DNA of 64,000 nt from Candidatus Poribacteria bacterium (GTDB lineage Bacteria > Poribacteria > WGA-4E > GCA-2687025): NCBI GenBank assembly GCA_028818695.1, contig JAPPNK010000020.1, forward strand, positions 252,632-316,631, in the 5' to 3' direction. The position numbers and the translations under genes are program-made. Positions 56,946 to 64,000 of the stretch are shown here, one piece after another. The first letter of the stretch is position 1. Each line of letters opens with the position of its first letter. Below the pieces are notes generated by a model, which worked only from the letters and a program-made list of their open reading frames with translations, searched no databases and had not been told where the DNA came from.

Positions 56946-56974
56946 ATTAAAGCGCCTATATGGTCAGGGGGCAA
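56946..56974 (-). promoter_or_regulatory. Promoter of the YCF48-repeat gene
   Basis: On the minus strand TTGCCC (56974-56969), 17 bases, TTTAAT (56951-56946). The start codon lies about 55 bases downstream. Confidence 0.45.
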
Positions 56975-56993
56975 GCGGCTTCCCAATGTTGAC

Positions 56994-57044
56994 GCTTTAG
57001 CGGGACATGCTGCCCGCGCTCAATTGGGCGTGTCCAACTTTTTA
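56994..57044. repeat. Possible very short derivative of the dispersed element
   Basis: GCTTTAGCGGGACATG and TGTCCAACTTTTTAAG resemble the element's two ends, and a GCCCGC/GGGC pairing lies between them. The whole is only about 50 bases. It may be an internally deleted copy, but the ends diverge and the call is weak. Confidence 0.25.
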
Positions 57045-57065
57045 AGGGGACGGTCGGAACGGGTA

Positions 57066-57094
57066 TAGTCAATAAGCGGCAAAGCGTATACAAT
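57066..57094 (+). promoter_or_regulatory. Promoter of binding protein 1
   Basis: TAGTCA (57066-57071), 17 bases, TACAAT (57089-57094). The segment from the -10 to the ribosome site aligns with the same region of the paralogue at 58436. Confidence 0.3.
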
Positions 57095-57142
57095 AACGCG
57101 GGAGTTGACATTGTCCATCAACTCAGATTGAAGGGAGGAAAG

Positions 57143-58342
57143 ATGTTCAGAAAATCGCGCTGGATTGCTCTATTGGCGGCGGCAGCCCTGTTCGCATTGG
57201 GATGCGACTCTAAAAAAGACGCCGTTCGGATCGGCGTTGCGTGTCCGATCACCGGAACCGCCGCCGCCTTCGGGGAGCAGATCAAGATGGGCGCCGAGCT
57301 CGCGCGCGACCAGATCAACGCCGCTGGCGGCATCAACGGACGCGATCTTGAACTCCAAATTGAAGACGACGAAGGAGAAAGCAGCCAAGCGGCGGCCGCA
57401 GCCAAGCGGCTGGCGGACAACAACTCCATTGTCGCTGTCGTCGGACACTACAACTCCGCCTGCTCCGCCGCCGGAAGAGAGATCTACAAGCAGGCGGAAA
57501 TACTGCAGTTCTCCCCCGGCTCAACCAACATCAACATCTGCCGATTGTCCGAGTGGACATTCCGAAATCTGTACCATGACGGATACCAAGGCATTTCCGT
57601 CGCCCGGTATATCAAGAATGTGCTTGGGCATGATTCCGCGGCGGTCTTTTACGAGAACGACGATTACGGGCGAGGGTTAGGAGATGCGTTTGTCGAAGAA
57701 GCGGAGAAAATCGGTCTCGAAATCGTTGGCGTTGAGCCGTATATACGCGAACAGACGCGCGACTACACGGTCCCGCTGAATAAGATGCTGGCGAAGAACC
57801 CCGGCATCGTCTTCATTGCAGGCCTCTACAGCGAGGCAGCCACCATCGCCAGACAGTCTAGGGACAAGAACATCGACATACCGTTCCTGGGCGGGGACGC
57901 GCTGTATTCGCCTGAACTCATCAGTCTCGGCGAGGAAGCTGTGGAAGGAATGCTCCTGACGACGCCGTTTATCGTCCATCCCGCCATCGGCGGAGAACTG
58001 GCGCAGGACTTCCTGAAAGCGTTCCAAGAAAAGTACAACAGCGACCCAGACACCTGGGCGGCGCTCGCCTATGACGCGGTCAAAATGGTCGCAGATACGA
58101 TCCAGAAGGTTGGAACCGACCGGACTGCCGTCAGAGACCATTTCGCGTCGATCATGTCGCCTGAGGAAGCGTTTGAAGGCGTGACAGGTCTCACGTACTT
58201 TGACGAACATGGCGACTGCCCGAAGAAGGCGTATGTCGCAGTCGTCCAGAACGGCGCGTTTGAGCCAGCCCCTGAACAGCTCCCCGACGAAATGGAAACG
58301 CCGAAAGAGGAAGAGGCGTCGGAAGAGAATGGGGCCGAATAA
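57143..58342 (+). CDS. LivJ-type substrate-binding lipoprotein, twin 1
   Basis: A 399-residue lipoprotein (lipobox ALGC at C21) of the branched-chain amino-acid/amide-binding family, a bilobed periplasmic-binding fold. Blocks include IGVACPITGTAAAFGEQIK, GGINGRDLELQIEDD, VGHYNSACSAAGREIYKQA, TFRNLYHDGYQG and PDTWAALAYDAVKMVADTIQ. The ligand side chains are not assignable. I start at ATG 57143 (GGGAGGA upstream); TTG 57128 would add five residues. No permease or ATPase genes accompany it. The C-terminus is a Glu-rich tail. Confidence 0.88.
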   Translation: MFRKSRWIALLAAAALFALGCDSKKDAVRIGVACPITGTAAAFGEQIKMGAELARDQINAAGGINGRDLELQIEDDEGESSQAAAAAKRLADNNSIVAVVGHYNSACSAAGREIYKQAEILQFSPGSTNINICRLSEWTFRNLYHDGYQGISVARYIKNVLGHDSAAVFYENDDYGRGLGDAFVEEAEKIGLEIVGVEPYIREQTRDYTVPLNKMLAKNPGIVFIAGLYSEAATIARQSRDKNIDIPFLGGDALYSPELISLGEEAVEGMLLTTPFIVHPAIGGELAQDFLKAFQEKYNSDPDTWAALAYDAVKMVADTIQKVGTDRTAVRDHFASIMSPEEAFEGVTGLTYFDEHGDCPKKAYVAVVQNGAFEPAPEQLPDEMETPKEEEASEENGAE

Positions 58343-58412
58343 GCCTCTTTGAATGCATCCTGAGGGAATGTCGGACAATTAGGACGCTGTCTTTGAGGAG
58401 AAGGTTGCGCGA

Positions 58413-58441
58413 TTCACCGACAGCGGCAATGCATGTATAAT
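58413..58441 (+). promoter_or_regulatory. Promoter of binding protein 2
   Basis: TTCACC (58413-58418), 17 bases, consensus TATAAT (58436-58441). It gives the second twin a stronger promoter than the first. Confidence 0.5.
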
Positions 58442-58489
58442 ATGGGCAGTTGCCATCGTTCATCGACTCACATTGAAGGGACAAGGACG

Positions 58490-59752
58490 TTGAAAAAATC
58501 TCACTGGATTGCTCTTTTAGCGGCGGCAGCCGTGTTCGCATTGGGATGCGGCTCTAAAGACGAGAGCAAGGAACCGTCATCGAAAGAGGGCGTCTCCTCC
58601 TCTACGACAGACCCCATTCGGATCGGCATCGCGTGTCCGGTCACTGGAAGCGCCGCCGCTTTCGGGAGGCAGATCAAGATGGGCGCCGAACTCGCGCGCG
58701 ATCAGATCAACGACGCCGGCGGTATCAACGGACGCATGATTGAATTCCGAATCGAAGACGACGAAGGAAAAGACAGCCAAGCGACGACGGTCGCCAACCG
58801 GCTGGCGAACGACAACTCCATTGTCGCTGTCGTCGGACACTTCAACTCCACATGCTCCGCCGCCGGAAGAGAGATCTACAAGCAGGCGGGAATACTGCAG
58901 TTCTCCCCAGGCTCAACCAACATCGACATCTGCCGATTGTCCGAGTGGACATTCCGAAATCTATACCATGACGGGTACCAGGGCATCTCCGTCGCCCGGT
59001 ATATCAAGAATGTGCTTGGGCATGACTCCGCGGCGGTCTTTTACGACGACGACGATTACGGGCTGGGCCTCCGAGATGCGTTTGCCGCAGAAGCGAGGAA
59101 GATCGGTCTCGAAATCGTCGTCAATGAATCGTACACGCGCGAGGTGACGCTCGACTACGCGGTCGCGCTGGACAAGGTGGAGGCAAGGAACGCCGACATC
59201 ATCTTCATCTCCGGCCTCTACAATGAGGGTGCCGCTATCGCCAAACAGGCAATGGACAAGAACATCAACATACCGTTCCTGGGGGCGGACGGGCTGTATT
59301 CGCCTGAACTCATCAACCTCGGCGAAGATGCGGTGGAGGGAATGCTCCTGACGACGCCGTTTATCGTCCATCCCGACGTCGGCGGAAAAATAGCGCAAGA
59401 CTTCCTGAAAGCGTTTCAGGCAAAGTATAATGAGGACCCCGACACCTGGGCGGCGCTCACCTACGACGCGGTCAACATGGTCGCGGATGCGATCCAGAAG
59501 GTTGGAACCGACCGAACCGCTATCAGAGACCATTTCGCGTCGATCATGTCGCCTGAGGATGCGTTTGAAGGCGTGACGGGCCTCACCTACTTTGACGAGC
59601 ATGGCGACTGCCCGAAGAAGGCGTATGTCGCAGTCGTCCAGGACGGCATCTTTCAGCCTGCCCCTGAGCAGCTTCCCGACGAAATGGATACGTCGAATGA
59701 GGAAGAGGCGTCGGAAGGCGGCGAAATGTCGGAAGAGATGGGAGCCGAATAA
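58490..59752 (+). CDS. LivJ-type substrate-binding lipoprotein, twin 2
   Basis: A 420-residue paralogue of the gene before it, with most residues identical. The lipobox is ALGC (C20). A Ser/Lys/Glu-rich insertion (about 22-42) after the lipobox and a longer acidic tail account for the extra length. The TTG start is preceded by AAGGGA and AGGA. The two ligand-binding clefts differ at several places, for example VGHYNSACS against VGHFNSTCS and VEPYIREQTRDYTVPLNK against VNESYTREVTLDYAVALD, which suggests different ligands. No transport genes are adjacent. Confidence 0.88.
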   Translation: MKKSHWIALLAAAAVFALGCGSKDESKEPSSKEGVSSSTTDPIRIGIACPVTGSAAAFGRQIKMGAELARDQINDAGGINGRMIEFRIEDDEGKDSQATTVANRLANDNSIVAVVGHFNSTCSAAGREIYKQAGILQFSPGSTNIDICRLSEWTFRNLYHDGYQGISVARYIKNVLGHDSAAVFYDDDDYGLGLRDAFAAEARKIGLEIVVNESYTREVTLDYAVALDKVEARNADIIFISGLYNEGAAIAKQAMDKNINIPFLGADGLYSPELINLGEDAVEGMLLTTPFIVHPDVGGKIAQDFLKAFQAKYNEDPDTWAALTYDAVNMVADAIQKVGTDRTAIRDHFASIMSPEDAFEGVTGLTYFDEHGDCPKKAYVAVVQDGIFQPAPEQLPDEMDTSNEEEASEGGEMSEEMGAE

Positions 59753-59789
59753 GCCTCTTCTGAACGCATGAGCTGAAAGGAATCTGCTC

Positions 59790-60206
59790 TTGGATCATGT
59801 CAGCCCAGAGCGGCGCTCCGAGATCATGCGCGCTGTGAAGAGCCGCGGCACAAGCCTAGAGCGGCGATTCTTTCAGCTCATGCGCGAAGCGGGCATCGCC
59901 GGTTTTGAGACGCACCCTGAGCGAATGCCGGGCAACCCGGACGCAATTTTTAAAGAGGCGAAGATCGCGTTGTTCATCGACAGCTGCTTTTGGCATGGCT
60001 GCCCAAAACATCTGCGCCGGCCGAGCAGCAACCAGGAGTACTGGAACGCCAAAATCGACCGGAACATGCGGCGCGACCGCCGAAACCGAGCGGCGCTGCG
60101 GCGTAAAGGCTGGTCTGTGCTGCGCGTGTGGGAGCATGACATGCGCAAGCCGACAGCCGCCTTGAACCGCATACGGCGGAAGTTGGAGGAGCGGTTGACA
60201 AAATAA
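59790..60206 (+). CDS. vsr: Very short patch repair endonuclease Vsr
   Basis: A 138-residue DNA mismatch endonuclease that nicks beside T:G mismatches produced by deamination of 5-methylcytosine. The family pattern is intact: RRSEIMRAVKSRGTSLERRF at the N-terminus, PDAIF with the catalytic Asp, FIDSCFWHGCP with zinc and catalytic residues, and NQEYWNAKIDRNMRRDRRN. The start is TTG with AAAGGA upstream. Vsr usually accompanies a 5-methylcytosine methyltransferase, but the methyltransferases in this window are of the adenine and N4-cytosine types, so its partner must lie elsewhere or be absent. Confidence 0.92.
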   Translation: MDHVSPERRSEIMRAVKSRGTSLERRFFQLMREAGIAGFETHPERMPGNPDAIFKEAKIALFIDSCFWHGCPKHLRRPSSNQEYWNAKIDRNMRRDRRNRAALRRKGWSVLRVWEHDMRKPTAALNRIRRKLEERLTK

Positions 60207-60207
60207 A

Positions 60208-60230
60208 CGGCTCTTAAAACATATGAGCCG
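60208..60230 (+). terminator. Weak hairpin after vsr
   Basis: CGGCTC and GAGCCG form a stem around an AT-rich 11-base loop, two bases after the vsr stop. No T run follows, so it is at best a weak terminator. Confidence 0.25.
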
Positions 60231-60299
60231 CCGTAAGCGGTCTAGCGCCTCCGCCTCCGTTTGCCTCCATGCGCCAACAAATATCAAAGGCGAGCGCGT

Positions 60300-60326
60300 T
60301 TGACCAACTTCCCTTCAGGCTATAAT
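60300..60326 (+). promoter_or_regulatory. Promoter of the RND pump operon
   Basis: TTGACC (60300-60305), 15 bases, consensus TATAAT (60321-60326), 67 bases before the ATG. GAGAGG precedes the start codon. Confidence 0.5.
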
Positions 60327-60392
60327 GTTCATGCGTGATCGCATGTCGCATGAATTGCGCGTCATGACGCAGATCTTTTTCGAGAGGTAGTT

Positions 60393-62612
60393 ATGCGAAA
60401 AATTGCTGTTATTGCAGTCGCGGCAGCGGTCGCGGCGTTTTTCATCTTCCGCGCTCTGACGCGGCCGCAGGGGCCGTCGGAGTCGGAGATTGCGCGTCAG
60501 TCGGCGGTCGGCTTGTCGACGCGCGACGCAGACCCGGCTGATTACCGCGCCCTGCCGCATCTTGAACAGGGGGCGAAGGGGGCGGTCGTTTCCGCCGTTC
60601 ATGCGCATCACATCGCGGAAAAAGCGGGTTTCAAAAGCGGCGATTTGATCCTCTCGGTGAACGGCATTGAGACGAAGTCGGCGGCGGAATATGAGGAGGC
60701 GCTGCAGCAGGCGCTGGAGGCGGACAGGCTAGAATACCGCATACGGCGCGCGTCCGGCGTCGAAACGATCCGTTTCTCGCTCGATTATGGCGCGTCGTTC
60801 AACTCGATCGGGGCGGCTCTCATGCGGGATGGGAAGCTGGACGAAGCGGAGGCGGCGTTTCAGCGCGCCTTAGCGATAGAGCCGGACTTCGCTGAAGCGC
60901 ATTATAACCTAGGGAATCTGAACCTTAAACGCAGCGATGTAGAGGCGGCCGTCTCGATGTTTCAGAAGGCGGTTGAGGCGGATCCGAATATGCGCGAGGC
61001 GCTGTATCAGCTGGGCGAGGCGTATGCGCAGTTAAAGCAGTATGAACGCTCCATCGCCGCCTTCAAGCAGCTCATCGCCGTCGCTCCGCCGGAGACGGCG
61101 GAGCGGGAGCTGCGCCCTGCGCATGCGGCGTTCGCGTCGCTGGGCGAAGTTCTCCGCCAAATTGAGGCGTCCGGCGAGGTGGAAGCGGGAGCGCATGCGG
61201 CGGTGTTTCCAAAGGCGCAGGGCGTCATTGTGGAGATGCCGGCGGAAGAGGGCGACCGCGTTCAAAAAGGGGATGTTCTCGCGGTCATTGAGCATGAGGA
61301 GCTGAAGATTGCGGCTGTTCAAGCGAAGGCGTCTTTGGAGGCGGCGTCTGCGGCGTATGCTCAGGCGCAGAAGCTGGCGAAGACGGCGACGCTGGCGCGG
61401 TTGAAGCAGGCGGAAGCGGGGGCGGCGCTGGCGCGGGCGGCGCTGGCGCAGGTGGAGGATATCAGCGAAACGCGCGCCCGCGCCCAGACGGAGCAGGCGC
61501 AGGCGGGACTGGAAGCTCTGCGGGCGAACCTGACGAAGCTGAAATCAGGTTTGCGCGAGGAGGAGAAACTGCAGGCGCTGGCGGCGCGGAATCAGGCGCG
61601 CTCGGCGTTGACAAGCGCCGAAAGCGAACGGCAGCGCGTCAAGGCGTTGTTTGAAGGCGGGGCGGTGAGCCTGCAGACGTTTGATCTGTCGACGGCGCAG
61701 CTGGACGCGGCGCAGGCGCAATTTGACGCGGCGGAGCAGGGCTGGGTTCTTGCGCAGAAGGGCGCTCGGGAGGAGGACATCTCCGCGCTGGAGGCGCAGG
61801 TTGATCAGGCAGAAGCGGCGCTTCGACTGGCGCAGGCGCAGCTGGAGACGCAGACATGGGAGAAGGACGCCGCGATGGCGCAGGCGCAGGTTGATCAGGC
61901 AAACGCGGCTCTTTTGACAGCGCAGGCAAGCGTGGACGCTGAATCGTGGCGGGCGGAGATTGCGGCGGCGAAGGCGGCTCTAGCGCAAGCCCAAGCCGCC
62001 TCCGATTTAGCCGAAAAAAGAGTCCGCGACGCCTCCGTGCGCGCGCCCATCGGCGGCGTCGTTTCCAAACGCATGCTGGACCTGGGCGGGCGCGCGTCGC
62101 CTCAGCAGCCATTGTTTGAGATTCATGATCAAGACGCGGTGGCGGCGTCCGTGCCGATACTGGAAGCGGACATCGCCTGGGTGAAGCCTGGTTTGAAAGC
62201 GCGCGCGTATCTGTCGGCGCTGGCGGAGCCGGTTGAGGGCGTCGTCGCGTCGGTCAGCCCTTCCGTCGATCCGCAGACGCGGACGGCGACCGTGGAGATT
62301 GCCCTGGATAACCCAGGCGGAGCGGTGAAGCCTGGGATGTTCGCGCGGGCGGCGATCGATATTGAAACGCGCGCGGACGCTGTCTTGGCGCCGCGCGACG
62401 CGCTTGTGACGGAGAACAGCCTCTTTGTCGCGCGGAACGGGCGCGCTCATTTGACTCAGGTGGAGGTGGGCTTGACGTTCGGAAACGCGGTGGAGATCTT
62501 GTCGGGCGTTCAGCCGGGAGAGGCGATTGTGTTCATCGGGCAGAGAAGCCTGCGGGACGGCGACTTTATTCAGATTGTGCGCAGCGTGGACGATTGGCGG
62601 TCGAAGCCATGA
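60393..62612 (+). CDS. RND efflux adaptor with N-terminal PDZ and TPR domains
   Basis: A 739-residue membrane fusion protein. After one N-terminal membrane anchor comes a PDZ domain (about 60-130; GAVVSAVHAHHIAEKAGFKSGDLILSVNG). About three TPR units follow (about 135-240; ALMRDGKLDEAEAAFQRALAIEPDF). The usual adaptor follows: a lipoyl-like half (about 260-300), a long Ala/Gln/Glu coiled-coil hairpin (about 300-545), the second lipoyl half (VRAPIGGVVSKRMLDLGG) and beta-barrel domains. PDZ and TPR modules are not part of ordinary adaptors. They may read substrate or anchor partners in the periplasm. It overlaps the permease start (ATGA). Confidence 0.87.
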   Translation: MRKIAVIAVAAAVAAFFIFRALTRPQGPSESEIARQSAVGLSTRDADPADYRALPHLEQGAKGAVVSAVHAHHIAEKAGFKSGDLILSVNGIETKSAAEYEEALQQALEADRLEYRIRRASGVETIRFSLDYGASFNSIGAALMRDGKLDEAEAAFQRALAIEPDFAEAHYNLGNLNLKRSDVEAAVSMFQKAVEADPNMREALYQLGEAYAQLKQYERSIAAFKQLIAVAPPETAERELRPAHAAFASLGEVLRQIEASGEVEAGAHAAVFPKAQGVIVEMPAEEGDRVQKGDVLAVIEHEELKIAAVQAKASLEAASAAYAQAQKLAKTATLARLKQAEAGAALARAALAQVEDISETRARAQTEQAQAGLEALRANLTKLKSGLREEEKLQALAARNQARSALTSAESERQRVKALFEGGAVSLQTFDLSTAQLDAAQAQFDAAEQGWVLAQKGAREEDISALEAQVDQAEAALRLAQAQLETQTWEKDAAMAQAQVDQANAALLTAQASVDAESWRAEIAAAKAALAQAQAASDLAEKRVRDASVRAPIGGVVSKRMLDLGGRASPQQPLFEIHDQDAVAASVPILEADIAWVKPGLKARAYLSALAEPVEGVVASVSPSVDPQTRTATVEIALDNPGGAVKPGMFARAAIDIETRADAVLAPRDALVTENSLFVARNGRAHLTQVEVGLTFGNAVEILSGVQPGEAIVFIGQRSLRDGDFIQIVRSVDDWRSKP

Positions 62613-64000
62613 GGCTGGCGCGCTTTTCCGTCAAAAACGTGCTGCTCATCAACCTTGCGATGGCGACGATTCTACTTTTGGGGGCGTATGCGTTTCTTGT
62701 GCTGCCGCGCGAGGCGTCCCCCGACATTAACTTCAACTGGGCGTTTGTGACAACGCCGTACCCCGGCGCCGCGCCCATTGAGGTGGAGCAGCTTGTCACG
62801 ATACCGATGGAAGAGGCGATACGCGAGGTGAGCGACGTCAACATGGTCACCTCCACCTCCAGCGAGGGGCTGAGTTTTATCAGCGTCAAATTCGCCCAAA
62901 ACATGTCGCGCGACGATTTTGACAAGCGTTTTCAAGACCTTCAAACGAACATACGCGCCGCGGAGGTTCCAGACGGCGCCGAAGATCCGGACATCCGCAA
63001 GCTGGACACGCAGGACTGGTGGCCCGTCGTGAGCGTCGCGGTGAGCGGGCAGCTGCCGGAGCCTGTCATGAATCAGATCGCCGAGGATCTGATGGACCTA
63101 TACGAGCAAAACGACGACGTGGGGCAATTGACCGCTGTCGGAATGCGCGAGCGGGAGATCTGGGTCGAGGCGGATCCGGACGCGATGAACAGCCTCGGCA
63201 TCGGTTTTCAGAGCGTCGTTCAGGCGCTGGCGGCGCGTAATTTGAACGTGCCGGGCGGGGAGCTGCGCCCCGGCGGGCGCGGCGAATTTCTTGTCCGCAC
63301 CCTTGGCAAGATCAACGCGCCGGAAGAGGTGCGCCAAGTCATCATCCGAACCGGCCCGTCGGGGCGGCAGGTGCGCGTCGGCGACGTCGCCGAGGTGACG
63401 GACGCCTTTGAAAAAGCGCGCATGATCTCCCGCCTCGACGGAGAGCCATGCATCACGATCAATGTCGCCAAAAAACGCGGCGCCAGCACCATTGACGTCG
63501 TGGACGATGTGCGCGAGTTGACCGCCCGATACGAGGCGGAGCGGCTTGTCCCAGGCGCGCGCCTGAATTTAGTGAACGACTCCTCCGAATATATCATCGA
63601 TATCATCGACAAGCTGCAGTCGAACGCCGTCTTCGGAATCGTCTTTGTGACGCTGGCGCTCTGGCTGTTTATCGGCTGGCGGGCGGCGCTGGCGGTCGTC
63701 GTCGGCATGCCGGTCACCTTCGCCGTCACCTTTATCTTTATGCGCGCGACGGGTCGGTCGTTGGACGGAAACGCGCTGTTTGGGCTGGTGCTGGTCTTGG
63801 GAATGATCGTTGACCATGCGATCGTCATCGCGGAAAACTGCGTCCGCCATCTACAGATGGACAAGTCGAAGGCGCAGGCAGTCATTGACGGCGTCGGCGA
63901 GGTGTTTCAGCCGGTGCTGGCGGCGACGCTGACGACCATCGCAGCGTTTTTGCCGTTGATGCTCATGCCGGGCATCATGGGCGCGTTTATGCGCATCATT
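62609..64000 (+). CDS. RND efflux permease (3' truncated by window edge)
   Basis: The first 464 residues of an AcrB/HAE1-type or heavy-metal-type RND pump. TM1 lies at about 11-29 (VLLINLAMATILLLGAYAFLVL). The porter domain contains PYPGAAPIEVEQLVTIPMEEAI. The next helices start near 350 and include the family motif VLVLGMIVDHAIVIAENCVRHLQ. ATLTTIAAFLPLMLMPGIMGAFM begins the part cut off by the window. The ATG overlaps the adaptor stop, so the two form a tripartite pump with an outer-membrane partner not seen here. Substrate unknown. Confidence 0.92.
   Translation, partial: MRLARFSVKNVLLINLAMATILLLGAYAFLVLPREASPDINFNWAFVTTPYPGAAPIEVEQLVTIPMEEAIREVSDVNMVTSTSSEGLSFISVKFAQNMSRDDFDKRFQDLQTNIRAAEVPDGAEDPDIRKLDTQDWWPVVSVAVSGQLPEPVMNQIAEDLMDLYEQNDDVGQLTAVGMREREIWVEADPDAMNSLGIGFQSVVQALAARNLNVPGGELRPGGRGEFLVRTLGKINAPEEVRQVIIRTGPSGRQVRVGDVAEVTDAFEKARMISRLDGEPCITINVAKKRGASTIDVVDDVRELTARYEAERLVPGARLNLVNDSSEYIIDIIDKLQSNAVFGIVFVTLALWLFIGWRAALAVVVGMPVTFAVTFIFMRATGRSLDGNALFGLVLVLGMIVDHAIVIAENCVRHLQMDKSKAQAVIDGVGEVFQPVLAATLTTIAAFLPLMLMPGIMGAFMRII

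Noticed and set aside
1-64000. tRNA, rRNA or CRISPR
   Set aside because: No tRNA-like TTC-arm context, rRNA signature or regularly spaced short repeats were found by reading both strands.

Overview
The window looks like a GC-rich chromosome segment of a Gram-negative bacterium. It encodes an LptD-type lipopolysaccharide translocon, the Kdo-activating enzyme KdsB, a TonB-dependent receptor, an RND pump and many lipoproteins. Four phytanoyl-CoA dioxygenase (PhyH) paralogues, two sulfatases, ThuA, DUF1080, Gfo/Idh/MocA and PQQ-propeller proteins in 64 kb recall Poribacteria, Latescibacteria and related (often sponge-associated) lineages. That assignment is inference: there is no rRNA gene here. 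No tRNA, CRISPR array or phage module was seen.

Layout. 1-5.6 kb: an array of four paralogous membrane-anchored proteins, one fused in frame to an ECF-type sigma factor, next to a convergent CHASE2 histidine kinase. The 3' flank of each of the first three copies keeps a short relic of the kinase C-terminus, which exposes how the array grew. 5.8-17.3 kb: three PhyH dioxygenases, an internally duplicated orphan protein, a GH2 glycosidase, an HTH-fused DNA methyltransferase and two sulfatases. 17.5-24.3 kb: twin lipoproteins, a 2-hydroxyacid dehydrogenase, an AT-richer type II restriction-modification pair, ThuA, a PfkB kinase and a small secreted protein. 24.6-34.5 kb: a tightly packed run of mfd, a two-domain parvulin lipoprotein, a SurA N-domain protein and an LptD whose barrel is interrupted by about three parvulin-like modules. 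34.6-42 kb: PQQ propeller, TonB-dependent receptor, PhyH, chorismate lyase, acyl/aryl-CoA ligase and a flavin-dependent halogenase, which together suggest a small pathway to a halogenated 4-hydroxybenzoate product. 42-48.6 kb: radical SAM, propeller and Fe-alcohol dehydrogenase on the minus strand, then dehydrogenase, Gfo/Idh and kdsB on the plus strand. 48.7-57 kb: secreted and DUF1080 proteins, FluC, a lyase-like protein and a lipoprotein with about 26 YCF48-type repeats. 57-64 kb: twin amino-acid-binding lipoproteins, Vsr, and an RND pump whose adaptor carries PDZ and TPR domains.

Intergenic regions carry a dispersed non-autonomous element with terminal AGTTGGGACAT repeats and a central ATTCCCGC/GCGGGAAT hairpin. 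Many start regions carry sigma-70-like promoters with an unusual TTGC-type -35 box. The strongest candidates for something undescribed are the parvulin-bearing LptD with its operon, the chorismate lyase/ligase/halogenase cluster, and the sigma factor fused to an array paralogue.
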